Assembly (NCBI GenBank): GCA_964484065.1
Contig: CAZAEW010000049.1
Span: 1-29,853, forward strand
Source: JAEVLT01 sp964484065
GTDB taxonomy: Bacteria; Bacillota; Bacilli; Bacillales; Cytobacillaceae
Length of the DNA: 29,853 nucleotides
Direction: 5' to 3'
Shown here piece by piece: positions 23,521-29,853 of this stretch. Within the stretch, counting starts at the first letter, position 1. The number at the start of each line of letters is the position of its first letter. A model generated the notes under the pieces. It saw only the letters and a program-made list of their open reading frames with translations, did no database searches and was not told the DNA's origin. The position numbers and the translations under genes are program-made.

Positions 23521-23733
23521 ATGATGCCGAATGTTGAGGTCAGCTGTACAGTTTCGAATTGTGCCTTTCATGCGAAAGGAAATCTTTGTGGAGCCAATAA
23601 AATTTCCATTGATATGGACCACCAATCCAAATACGATACAGAGTTCGCCGGGGAACTTGGTATTGAGAGCCGAAAAGAAGAAGCGGATCATTCCGCTGCT
23701 ACATGCTGTAAAACATTTAAACCTAAGTTTTAA
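23521..23733 (+). CDS. DUF1540 Cys-rich small protein
   Basis: A 70-aa protein with the DUF1540 pattern: VSCTVSNCAFHAKGNLCGAN near the N-terminus and a later CCKTF near the end, giving paired Cys suited to binding a metal such as zinc. Such proteins are common in spore formers. The start may be either of two adjacent ATGs (23521 or 23524), with AAGGGGGA just upstream. A strong terminator follows. Confidence 0.85.
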   Translation: MMPNVEVSCTVSNCAFHAKGNLCGANKISIDMDHQSKYDTEFAGELGIESRKEEADHSAATCCKTFKPKF

Positions 23734-23749
23734 ATAAATGATAAAAGGT

Positions 23750-23797
23750 AAGAATGCTGCTGAAAGATCACCTTCCGGCAGCATTCTTTTCATTTTT
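23750..23797 (+). terminator. Intrinsic terminator after the DUF1540 gene
   Basis: AAGAATGCTGC and GCAGCATTCTT form a perfect 11-bp stem, followed by TTCATTTTT. Confidence 0.85.
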
Positions 23798-23857
23798 AAA
23801 GGCTGTTTTCGTATATTTTGTTGTTTTTGTATATAATTTTCCACTTATAAGATATTT

Positions 23858-24485
23858 CAGACAGAAAAGCAGAATCCAAAGGGTGCTGAGTCCGAATTAG
23901 GGGATCGTTCGGACAGAAAAGCTGGATCCCAAGGGTGCTGAGTCCGAATCAGAAGTTCATTCAGACAGAAAAGCTAAAACCAAAGGGAACAGTGTCCGAA
24001 TCAGGGGTTCATTCAGACAGAAAAGCTGAATCCCAAGGGAGCAGTGTCCGAATCAGGGGTTCATTCGGACAGAAAAGCTAAAACCAAAGGGAGCAGTGTC
24101 CGAATCAAGGGTTCATTCAGACAGAAAAGCTAAAACCAAAGGGTGCAGTGTCCGAATCAAGGGTTCATTCAGACAGAAAAGCTAAAACCAAAGGGAGCAG
24201 TGTCCGAATCAGGGGTTCATTCAGACAGAAAAGCTAAAACCAAAGGGNNNNNNNNNNNNNNNNNNNNNNNNNNNNNNNNNNNNNNNNNNNNNNNNNNNNN
24301 NNNNNNNNNNNNNNNNNNNNNNNNNNNNNNNNNNNNNNNNNNNNNNNCCAAAGGGTGCTGAGTCCGAATCAGGGGTTCATTCAGACAGAAAAGCTAAAAC
24401 CAAAGGGTGCAGTGTCCGAATCAAGGGTTCATTCGGACAGAAATACTGAATCCAAAGGGAGCAGTGTCCGAATCAGAAGCCTCAG
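23858..24485. repeat. Tandem array of 52-bp repeats with internal hairpins
   Basis: At least ten units begin with C(A/G)GACAGAAAAGC at 23858, 23910, 23962, 24014, 24066, 24118, 24170 and 24222 and, beyond the gap, at 24382 and 24434 (the last reads AAATAC). The spacing is exactly 52 bp. Each unit carries TTC(A/G)GACAG...GTGTCCGAATC, so neighbouring units form GTCCGAAT-N9-ATTCGGAC hairpins. The A/G variants keep pairing through G-U. As 52 is not a multiple of 3, and two of the three frames contain stops, the array is probably not coding. It lies between the DUF1540 terminator and the PepSY gene. Copy number is uncertain because of the gap. Confidence 0.9.
24248..24347. other. Assembly gap inside the repeat array
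   Basis: Exactly 100 N. The distance between the flanking repeat starts (24222 to 24382, 160 bp) is not a multiple of 52, so the gap length is arbitrary and repeats are missing or collapsed here. Confidence 0.9.
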
Positions 24486-24862
24486 GTGAAAAGTCAAATC
24501 TTAAATCAGACGAAGAAACAACAATCGTTGCGAATACAGCAAAAAAAAAGAATGATTTGCTAAAAAGGATTGTAGATAGAGGGAGTGTAAAGGTGAGAAA
24601 AAAGAAGCAGAGGTCATAATGCGGTCAAGATGATGGTTAAAATCGTAATTCGAGTCAGCCATTCTAACATCATAATCACTCCTTCCCTTGGGGAGCTTAA
24701 CCTTTCTTATCTTTATCTTAAAAGTACTTTATTAAATACGTATGTAACGATCGTAAAGTAATTGTTAATTCTTCTTATTTTTTGGCAGAAGGACCGCCCT
24801 CCATGCATAATTTGGAGTGGTCTTCACATACTACATGTGAAAATATGTTAGGAGTGAAGAGA
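24486..24862. other. Region between the repeats and the PepSY gene
   Basis: One plus-strand frame leads out of the last repeat to 24619 (KSDEETTIVANTAKKKNDLL and a Lys/Arg-rich end). It has no ribosome binding site of its own. It could be the dead 3' end of a gene invaded by the repeats, or chance. Beyond it no gene was seen. 24700-24860 probably holds the promoter of the PepSY gene, not resolved. Confidence 0.4.
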
Positions 24863-25252
24863 ATGAAGAAGTTTTTTGTTGTGGCAGCTTTGTTTGTATC
24901 GTTTCATTTCATTGGGATGGCCCCTGCCAATGCCCAGGACGTTGGTCCTCTTGAAGGAATTACCCTTGAAAAGGCGAAACAAATCGCTTTAAAGCAAGTG
25001 AAAGGGAAAATTATCAGAACAAGAGTTGAAAAGGATGATGGCAAGCAAAAATACGAAATCATTATCCAAGCAAAAGATGGGAAATATGAGGTGGAAATTG
25101 ATAAAGCTACTGGCAAGGTTTTAGAGGTGGAGAAAGAAGGCTCTCATAAGGGAAATCCGCATGATGGAAGAAAACATGATGACCATGATGATAATGGAGA
25201 TCACGACGATCACGATGATTATGATGACCACGATGACAGCAACGATGACTAA
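24863..25252 (+). CDS. Exported PepSY-domain protein with Asp/His tail
   Basis: A 129-aa protein with a signal peptide cleaved after ANA (about residue 25) and a single PepSY domain: GITLEKAKQIALKQVKGKII, then KYEIIIQAKDGKYEVEIDKATG. The last 40 residues are nearly all Asp and His with Gly/Asn (HDDHDDNGDHDDHDDYDDHD). The tail is strongly acidic and could bind divalent metal. The start at 24863 follows TTAGGAGTGA; an in-frame ATG at 24782 would put 27 non-signal residues in front. Single PepSY proteins are thought to modulate secreted proteases or act in the envelope. The next gene starts 46 bp downstream and is also exported. Confidence 0.85.
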   Translation: MKKFFVVAALFVSFHFIGMAPANAQDVGPLEGITLEKAKQIALKQVKGKIIRTRVEKDDGKQKYEIIIQAKDGKYEVEIDKATGKVLEVEKEGSHKGNPHDGRKHDDHDDNGDHDDHDDYDDHDDSNDD

Positions 25253-25298
25253 TCGGCGGGTTCTAATTAAAATTCCTTGTTAAAGAGGTTTTAAACGA

Positions 25299-25682
25299 AT
25301 GGCCAAACGCCCACTATTAATTCCTTTTTTGTGCAGTTTCTTTTTCCTTTCAGCTGGTGCAGAGGCGAAGGAAGTAAACCATGCGAAACAGCCGGCGGCA
25401 AAGCAAGCCTACGACCCGGAGATGGACTGCACGAGACAAATGAAATTAGATTCATTCCAAAGGAAACAGCTGGATGTCATCTATCAACGTATCTATCATG
25501 ATTACAGTGATCTAATTAAAGTTTATTCGAGCGCAGGGGCATTAACTCCGTATCAGACAAAGGTTCGATTTAATATGTTGAATAACTATATCATCACTTT
25601 TTACAAAAGAGACTATCGCTGGTGCTCGGAACACGAAGCGGATGAATGGGAAGAAGAATGGTTTAATAGTGATAATGATTAA
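25299..25682 (+). CDS. Small exported protein, unknown family
   Basis: A 127-aa protein whose N-terminus (RPLLIPFLCSFFFLSAGAEA) is a good signal peptide ending around residue 23. The mature part is helical and carries two Cys (CTRQMKLDS and YRWCSEHEADEW) that could form a disulfide. It ends acidic (EEEWFNSDND). I do not recognise the family. It follows the PepSY gene by 46 bp with AAGAGG before the ATG, so it is probably co-transcribed, and a terminator follows directly. Confidence 0.65.
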   Translation: MAKRPLLIPFLCSFFFLSAGAEAKEVNHAKQPAAKQAYDPEMDCTRQMKLDSFQRKQLDVIYQRIYHDYSDLIKVYSSAGALTPYQTKVRFNMLNNYIITFYKRDYRWCSEHEADEWEEEWFNSDND

Positions 25683-25687
25683 CATGG

Positions 25688-25723
25688 AAAAAAGAATCTG
25701 AGCCAGTCTCTGATTCTTTTTTT
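25688..25723. terminator. Bidirectional intrinsic terminator
   Basis: AAAAAAGAATC and GATTCTTTTTT form a perfect 11-bp stem, with a GAG/CTC pairing inside. It has T-runs in both directions and lies between convergent genes ending at 25682 and 25722. Confidence 0.85.
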
Positions 25724-26123
25724 ACCTGTTTTGCACGACTTTAAATTTGCCAAAGGAAAGGTTGAATCCGCTGAAAATCTCAATACGATAATCTTCCCCG
25801 CAAGGAATTTGATCAAAAGACAGCTGAAATGGATCCGGACTTTTATATTCGCCGCAAATAAATCCTGTGCTATAAACAGTCCTTTTCCCAAATGGGTTTA
25901 TTTTCACAACCGAATAATGAACCGCTTTATTCTTGTCTAAAACTTCCTGAAAGCCAATAATTTTAATAGATGGATGTTTTACGGTAAAAGGAGGGCTGAA
26001 ATAATAACAAAAATCTGCACCGATCCCCCAGTGGATGAACCGTCGGCTTGTTTCACGATTGAACATTTGGTTCAGGAAAAATAAACAAATAAGCGCACAA
26101 GGAATCAGAATTAATATACTCAT
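25722..26123 (-). CDS. Hypothetical membrane-anchored protein
   Basis: A 133-aa protein with an N-terminal hydrophobic anchor (SILILIPCALICLFFLNQMF), then a beta-rich domain that is probably extracellular (HPSIKIIGFQEVLDKNKAVH, YRIEIFSGFNLSFGKFKVVQ). It contains several Cys and aromatic residues. I do not recognise the family. AAAGGTG lies 11 nt before the ATG, a loose fit. It is convergent with the gene ending at 25682 and shares its terminator. Confidence 0.55.
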   Translation of the reverse strand: MSILILIPCALICLFFLNQMFNRETSRRFIHWGIGADFCYYFSPPFTVKHPSIKIIGFQEVLDKNKAVHYSVVKINPFGKRTVYSTGFICGEYKSPDPFQLSFDQIPCGEDYRIEIFSGFNLSFGKFKVVQNR

Positions 26124-26317
26124 CTTTAGCTGTCACACCTTTCTTGTCCTCCTTATAATATTTGTTGTTCCGACTAACGGAAACGGCGAATACACAAGCT
26201 TCTCTCTTATTATTGGAAAATAGGTTGCAGACCAGAAAAAAAGAGCTGAAAACTCAGCTTTCAGGATGTATATACAGATGAAAGAATTATTAGAAAATTT
26301 GGTAAAAAAACAATTGC

Positions 26318-26347
26318 TTGACCAGAAAATCATCCTATTGTTACAAT
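26318..26347 (+). promoter_or_regulatory. Promoter of guaA
   Basis: TTGACC (26318-26323) and TACAAT (26342-26347) are separated by 18 bp, a good sigma-A-type promoter placing the transcript start about 20 nt before the guanine aptamer. Confidence 0.65.
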
Positions 26348-26373
26348 ATGGTGGAAATTTATATGGACGTTAT

Positions 26374-26444
26374 CCTTCATATATCCTCGAAAATATGGTT
26401 CGAGAGTCTCTACCGGGTTGCCTTAAATAACCTGACTATGAAGG
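26374..26444 (+). promoter_or_regulatory. Guanine riboswitch upstream of guaA
   Basis: This is a classic purine aptamer. P1 is formed by CCTTCATA and TATGAAGG. P2 is CTCGAA/TTCGAG around the loop containing AATATGG, and P3 is GGGTT/AACCT-like. The conserved core has GTCTCTACCGGG and CTTAAAT. The J3/1 segment reads GACTATG; the C at the ligand-pairing position specifies guanine or hypoxanthine rather than adenine. It precedes GMP synthetase, so high guanine should shut off GMP synthesis. Confidence 0.95.
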
Positions 26445-26503
26445 CAGAAATGACTACTGGGATTTTTTACGAGAAAACTAGATTTCTGCCTTCTTATTTT
26501 ATT
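26440..26503 (+). terminator. Riboswitch-controlled terminator of guaA
   Basis: GAAGGCAGAAAT (starting inside the aptamer P1 right strand) pairs with ATTTCTGCCTTC, followed by TTATTTTATTT. Because P1 and the terminator share bases, this is the expression platform. Its long 30-nt loop is unusual but the 12-bp stem is perfect. Confidence 0.85.
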
Positions 26504-26597
26504 TGCAATAAAGAAGGAACGGAGTCTAGTTTTTTTGTTAGTTTTAAACATAAAGGCGGAAACTAAAGTTAAGAAATTTTTGAAAGAGGTGCTGACC

Positions 26598-28136
26598 TTG
26601 ACGGGTACGCAAGAAATGATTGTTGTTTTAGATTTCGGCAGTCAGTATAACCAGTTAATTACGCGCAGAATCCGTGAATTCGGCGTGTACAGCGAGCTTC
26701 ATCCCCATACCATTACGGCGGATGAAATCAAGAAAATGAATCCAAAAGGAATTATCTTCTCCGGCGGACCAAACAGTGTATATGATGAAAATTCATTTCG
26801 CTGCGACGAACAGATTTTTGAGATGGGCCTGCCGATCCTTGGGATCTGCTACGGAATGCAGCTAATGACGCTTCATTTTGGCGGGAAAGTCGAAAAAGCA
26901 AAAAATCGTGAGTATGGAAAAGCAACCTTAAATGTTCAAAATGAAACAAAATTGTTCCAAGATCTTCCGAATGAGCAAACTGTTTGGATGAGCCATGGGG
27001 ATTTGGTTGTCGAAGCACCTGCCGGGTTTACGGTGGATGGAACAAACCCATCATGCCCGATTGCCGCAATGAGTGACGAGAGCCGTAATCTTTATGCTGT
27101 TCAATTCCACCCTGAGGTTCGTCATTCTGTATACGGAAATGAACTTCTGAAAAATTTCGTTTTTAATGCCTGCGGATGTAAAGGCGATTGGTCGATGGAA
27201 AACTTCATTGAAATGGAAATGGAAAAAATCCGTAAGACCGTTGGGGATAAAAAAGTCCTTTGCGCATTAAGTGGCGGAGTAGATTCCTCTGTTGTTGCCG
27301 TCCTCATTCATAAAGCAATTGGCGACCAATTAACATGTATTTTCGTCGATCATGGTCTGCTTCGAAAAAATGAAGCGGATAGTGTCATGAAGACTTTTGC
27401 AGAAGGCTTCCATATGAATGTCATTAAAGTAGATGCTAAAGAACGCTTCTTAAGCAAGCTCGAAGGTGTTTCCGATCCTGAGAAAAAGCGGAAAATCATT
27501 GGAAACGAATTTATTTATGTATTTGATGATGAAGCAAGCAAGCTCGAAGGAATCGATTATTTAGCACAAGGAACACTTTATACCGATATTATTGAATCAG
27601 GAACGGCTACTGCACAAACGATTAAATCGCACCACAATGTAGGCGGACTTCCTGAAGATATGCAGTTCCAATTGATCGAGCCGTTAAATACACTGTTCAA
27701 GGATGAAGTCCGTGCCCTTGGAACGGAACTCGGCATTCCGGATGAAATTGTTTGGCGCCAGCCATTCCCGGGACCAGGACTTGGAATTCGTGTTCTTGGC
27801 GCCCTTTCAGATGATAAAATAGAAATTGTTCGGGAATCCGATTTTATTTTACGGGAAGAAATTAAGAAGGCAGGATTAGATCGGGATATATGGCAATATT
27901 TCACTGTGCTTCCTGATATCCGCAGTGTTGGGGTTATGGGCGATGCCAGAACGTATGATTACACAATTGGAATCAGAGCGGTAACCTCCATTGATGGGAT
28001 GACATCAGACTGGGCAAGAATTCCTTGGGAAGTGCTTGAAGTAATCTCAACGAGAATTGTTAACGAAGTGCCTCATGTCAATCGGGTCGTGTATGACATT
28101 ACCAGCAAACCGCCGGCAACGATTGAATGGGAATAG
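26598..28136 (+). CDS. guaA: GMP synthetase (glutamine-hydrolysing) GuaA
   Basis: This 512-aa cytoplasmic enzyme converts XMP to GMP with glutamine and ATP. The N-terminal class I glutamine amidotransferase has catalytic Cys84 in GICYGMQL and the His-Glu pair in FHPEVRHS. The central ATP-pyrophosphatase has P-loop ALSGGVDSSVV and DHGLLRK. The C-terminal dimerisation domain ends with the expected SKPPATIEWE. Length equals that of the Bacillus enzyme. The start is a TTG at 26598 with AGAGGTG 6-7 nt upstream; an earlier ATG in the same frame (26535) would add 21 residues foreign to the family. Transcription depends on the guanine riboswitch upstream. The gene is followed by pbuG, the B. subtilis order. 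Confidence 0.98.
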   Translation: MTGTQEMIVVLDFGSQYNQLITRRIREFGVYSELHPHTITADEIKKMNPKGIIFSGGPNSVYDENSFRCDEQIFEMGLPILGICYGMQLMTLHFGGKVEKAKNREYGKATLNVQNETKLFQDLPNEQTVWMSHGDLVVEAPAGFTVDGTNPSCPIAAMSDESRNLYAVQFHPEVRHSVYGNELLKNFVFNACGCKGDWSMENFIEMEMEKIRKTVGDKKVLCALSGGVDSSVVAVLIHKAIGDQLTCIFVDHGLLRKNEADSVMKTFAEGFHMNVIKVDAKERFLSKLEGVSDPEKKRKIIGNEFIYVFDDEASKLEGIDYLAQGTLYTDIIESGTATAQTIKSHHNVGGLPEDMQFQLIEPLNTLFKDEVRALGTELGIPDEIVWRQPFPGPGLGIRVLGALSDDKIEIVRESDFILREEIKKAGLDRDIWQYFTVLPDIRSVGVMGDARTYDYTIGIRAVTSIDGMTSDWARIPWEVLEVISTRIVNEVPHVNRVVYDITSKPPATIEWE

Positions 28137-28156
28137 TCTTTTAATAGGAATAATGG

Positions 28157-28205
28157 AAAAATACGAACATATTTATTTAAATGATAAATATTGTTCGTAT
28201 TTTTT
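28157..28205. terminator. Hairpin between guaA and the pbuG promoter
   Basis: AAAAATACGAACA and TGTTCGTATTTTT form a perfect 13-bp stem around 22 nt, ending in T. It lies 20 bp past guaA and abuts the -35 of pbuG. It is most simply the guaA terminator. The CGAA...TTCG arms recall PurR boxes, but they are 26 nt apart rather than the 16-17 I recall for those boxes. Confidence 0.7.
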
Positions 28206-28206
28206 G

Positions 28207-28235
28207 TTGACAGAAAAACGGTGCGCTGATATGAT
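28207..28235 (+). promoter_or_regulatory. Promoter of pbuG
   Basis: TTGACA (28207-28212), a 17-bp spacer and TATGAT (28230-28235) make a near-consensus sigma-A promoter. The start site would be about 20 nt before the aptamer. Confidence 0.85.
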
Positions 28236-28263
28236 ACAAAAGTACTTATTATTTTAATATAGT

Positions 28264-28336
28264 GTGTCGTATAATCTTGGGAATATGGCCCAAAAGTTTC
28301 TACCGAGCTACCGTAAATAGCTTGACTACGAGGCAA
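28264..28336 (+). promoter_or_regulatory. Guanine riboswitch upstream of pbuG
   Basis: A second purine aptamer. P1 is formed by GTCGTA and TACGAGGC. P2 is CTTGGG/CCCAAA-like around AATATGG, and P3 is GAGCTA/TAGCTT. The core has GTTTCTACCGAG and CGTAAAT. J3/1 reads GACTACG; the C indicates guanine/hypoxanthine specificity. Confidence 0.95.
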
Positions 28337-28391
28337 GTATTGAATCGCGAAATATCCTTATTTTCGCATTTTATACATAGCCTGTATGTCA

Positions 28392-28427
28392 ACGCTTTGG
28401 TGGGATGGATACCGAAGCGTTTTTTTT
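28392..28427 (+). terminator. Riboswitch-controlled terminator of pbuG
   Basis: ACGCTTTGGT pairs with ACCGAAGCGT (one G-U) around 9 nt, followed by seven T. It lies 58 nt after the aptamer and 40 nt before the pbuG start, so an antiterminator between them is expected. Confidence 0.85.
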
Positions 28428-28466
28428 GTCATCATAATAGAGAAAGATTTGTAGGAGGGTATAAGG

Positions 28467-29795
28467 ATGAAAAAGTATTTTCAGTTCGAAGAACTGGGAA
28501 CTAGTTACCGACAGGAATTTTTAGGTGGTTTGACAACGTTTTTGGCAATGGCTTATATTTTAGCAGTCAACCCGATCACGCTATCACTTTCCAGCATTAA
28601 AGGTCTTCCGGATGCAATGCGGATGGATTATGGTTCCGTGTTTGTGGCAACGGCGATTGCATCGGCAATTGGCTCAATCGTAATGGGTCTCCTTGGTAAA
28701 TATCCGCTTGCTTTAGCTCCTGGAATGGGACTAAATGCATTCTTTGCTTATACAGTTGTTTTAGGAAGCAAGATTCCATGGCAGCATGCACTCGGTGCGG
28801 TTTTAATCTCCGGTGTGTTCTTCTTTTTACTAACTCTGACAGGACTTCGTGAAAAACTAATCAATGCCATTCCTGTTCAATTAAAACATGCAGTGGGTGC
28901 CGGGATCGGTTTGTTTATTACTTTTATCGGCTTCCAGGATGCAGGAATCATTGTTAATAATGATGCAACGTTAGTCGGCCTAGGGGATTTAACAAAAGGT
29001 ACAACATTGCTGGCTATCTTCGGAATTTTCATTACCGTTATTTTAATGGCAAGAAAGGTTAAAGGAGCCGTTTTTTACGGAATGATTATTTCAACAATCG
29101 TTGGAATGATTTTCCATCTAATCAAAGTTCCTACGGCGATAGTAAGCTCAGTTCCAAGTATTAAACCAACATTTGGCGCTGTTTTCTCTTCTTTTGGTGA
29201 CCATTCTTTCTGGTCTACAAGTATGATCGGTATCATTTTAACTTTCTTATTTGTTGATTTCTTTGATAATGCGGGTACTCTGGTTGCGGTTGCGAACCAG
29301 GCTGGCTTAATGAAAGATAATAAGCTTCCGAATGCAGGAAGAGCGCTTGTTTCAGACTCCATTGCAACAATGGTTGGAGCTGTGCTGGGTACTTCAACAA
29401 CCACTTCTTATATTGAATCATCTGCAGGGGTTGCTGCCGGTGCTAAAACAGGTTTTGCTTCATTGGTTACAGCGGGATTCTTTATTCTGTCATTATTCTT
29501 CTTCCCGTTATTATCGGTTATTACTTCAGCCGTAACGGCACCAGCGCTTATTATTGTCGGGGTATTGATGGTTTCATCATTGCGCCATATTGAATGGGAT
29601 AAATTTGAAATTGCTGTACCGGCATTCTTAACAATGGTAACGATGCCTTTATCTTACAGCATCTCAACTGGTATTGCCTTAGGCTTTATCTTTTATCCGA
29701 TTACGATGATCGTAGCAGGACGCAAAAAAGAAATTAACCCGATTATGTATTTCTTCTTTGTTATCTTCTTGTGCTACTTTATTTTCTTAGTATAA
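28467..29795 (+). CDS. pbuG: Hypoxanthine/guanine permease PbuG
   Basis: A 442-aa polytopic purine permease of the NCS2 AzgA-like group. It opens with the hallmark FLGGLTTFLAMAYILAVNP and continues with YPLALAPGMGLNAFFAYTVV. It also has GAGIGLFITFIGFQDAGIIV, FVDFFDNAGTLVAVANQAGL and LGTSTTTSYIESSAGVAAG. It imports hypoxanthine and guanine by proton symport. Length and sequence are close to B. subtilis PbuG as I recall it. GTAGGAGGG lies 7 nt before the ATG. Control is by the guanine riboswitch upstream, so import stops when purines are plentiful. The window ends 58 bp after it. Confidence 0.96.
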   Translation: MKKYFQFEELGTSYRQEFLGGLTTFLAMAYILAVNPITLSLSSIKGLPDAMRMDYGSVFVATAIASAIGSIVMGLLGKYPLALAPGMGLNAFFAYTVVLGSKIPWQHALGAVLISGVFFFLLTLTGLREKLINAIPVQLKHAVGAGIGLFITFIGFQDAGIIVNNDATLVGLGDLTKGTTLLAIFGIFITVILMARKVKGAVFYGMIISTIVGMIFHLIKVPTAIVSSVPSIKPTFGAVFSSFGDHSFWSTSMIGIILTFLFVDFFDNAGTLVAVANQAGLMKDNKLPNAGRALVSDSIATMVGAVLGTSTTTSYIESSAGVAAGAKTGFASLVTAGFFILSLFFFPLLSVITSAVTAPALIIVGVLMVSSLRHIEWDKFEIAVPAFLTMVTMPLSYSISTGIALGFIFYPITMIVAGRKKEINPIMYFFFVIFLCYFIFLV

Positions 29796-29853
29796 GGTGA
29801 ATTCCTTCTGTAAATGGGAATATAAATGATTAAAAAGAACCGTGGTTTAAAAC

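Noticed and set aside
23858..24485. Possible CRISPR array
   Set aside because: The whole 52-bp unit repeats, with no unique spacers between conserved repeats, and no cas genes are present.
24143..24619. Open frames through the 52-bp repeats (KPKGAVSESGV-type peptides)
   Set aside because: The period is not a multiple of three, the other frames have stops, and there is no ribosome binding site. One frame contains the N gap. The reading is a by-product of the repeat.
26231..26262. Minus-strand terminator (AGCTGA/TCAGCT with T-run)
   Set aside because: The 6-bp stem and T-run fit on the minus strand, but no minus-strand gene lies upstream of it, so its role cannot be supported.
28157..28205. 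PurR box pair before pbuG
   Set aside because: The CGAA and TTCG arms are 26 nt apart, not the 16-17 nt expected from memory, and lack the CCGAAC core; a terminator of guaA explains the hairpin better.

Overview
The window looks like chromosomal DNA of a low-GC, endospore-forming Bacillaceae. GuaA and PbuG are adjacent and close to the Bacillus subtilis proteins as I remember them. Both sit behind guanine riboswitches, starts carry strong AGGAGG-type ribosome binding sites, and DUF1540, DUF421/YetF-like and YvgK-like proteins are present. The gene content (Sec-type clade II NosZ, molybdate uptake, thioredoxin-dependent ArsC) fits a soil Bacillus or Neobacillus able to reduce nitrous oxide. 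The genus is a guess. The sequence is a draft assembly with two 100-N gaps.

Layout. Positions 1-1500 hold terminators and a decayed gene. 1535-3129 is a two-gene operon: a NapH/NosR-like membrane [4Fe-4S] protein and an exported protein with an internally repeated domain I cannot name. 3130-4470 has no intact gene. Next come an FAD-dependent oxidoreductase (4474-6063) and a large leucine-rich-repeat (BspA-type) protein on the minus strand (6264-8525). Behind the latter lies the decayed 3' end of a paralogue. 8550-9590 is gene debris.

9596-12830 is a molybdenum module: a divergent one-component regulator, modA, modB and mobB. 13055-17075 is a double arsenic module: arsR-like/mini-thioredoxin/ArsP-type permease, then arsR/acr3/arsC.

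17559-21863 is a nitrous-oxide respiration module. A perfect FNR/CRP-type palindrome precedes a membrane-anchored cytochrome c and nosZ. An NrfH-like cytochrome with six CxxCH motifs and a CRP/FNR-family regulator follow. The maturation genes nosD, nosF, nosY and nosL are not in the window. A plausible electron route is quinol to NrfH-like or NapH-like membrane protein to cytochrome c to NosZ; this is inference.

22140-26123 carries small conserved or hypothetical genes and an array of at least ten 52-bp tandem repeats containing hairpins. 26318-29795 is the guaA-pbuG purine locus, where each gene has its own promoter, guanine aptamer and terminator. No rRNA, tRNA, intact transposase or CRISPR array was seen.
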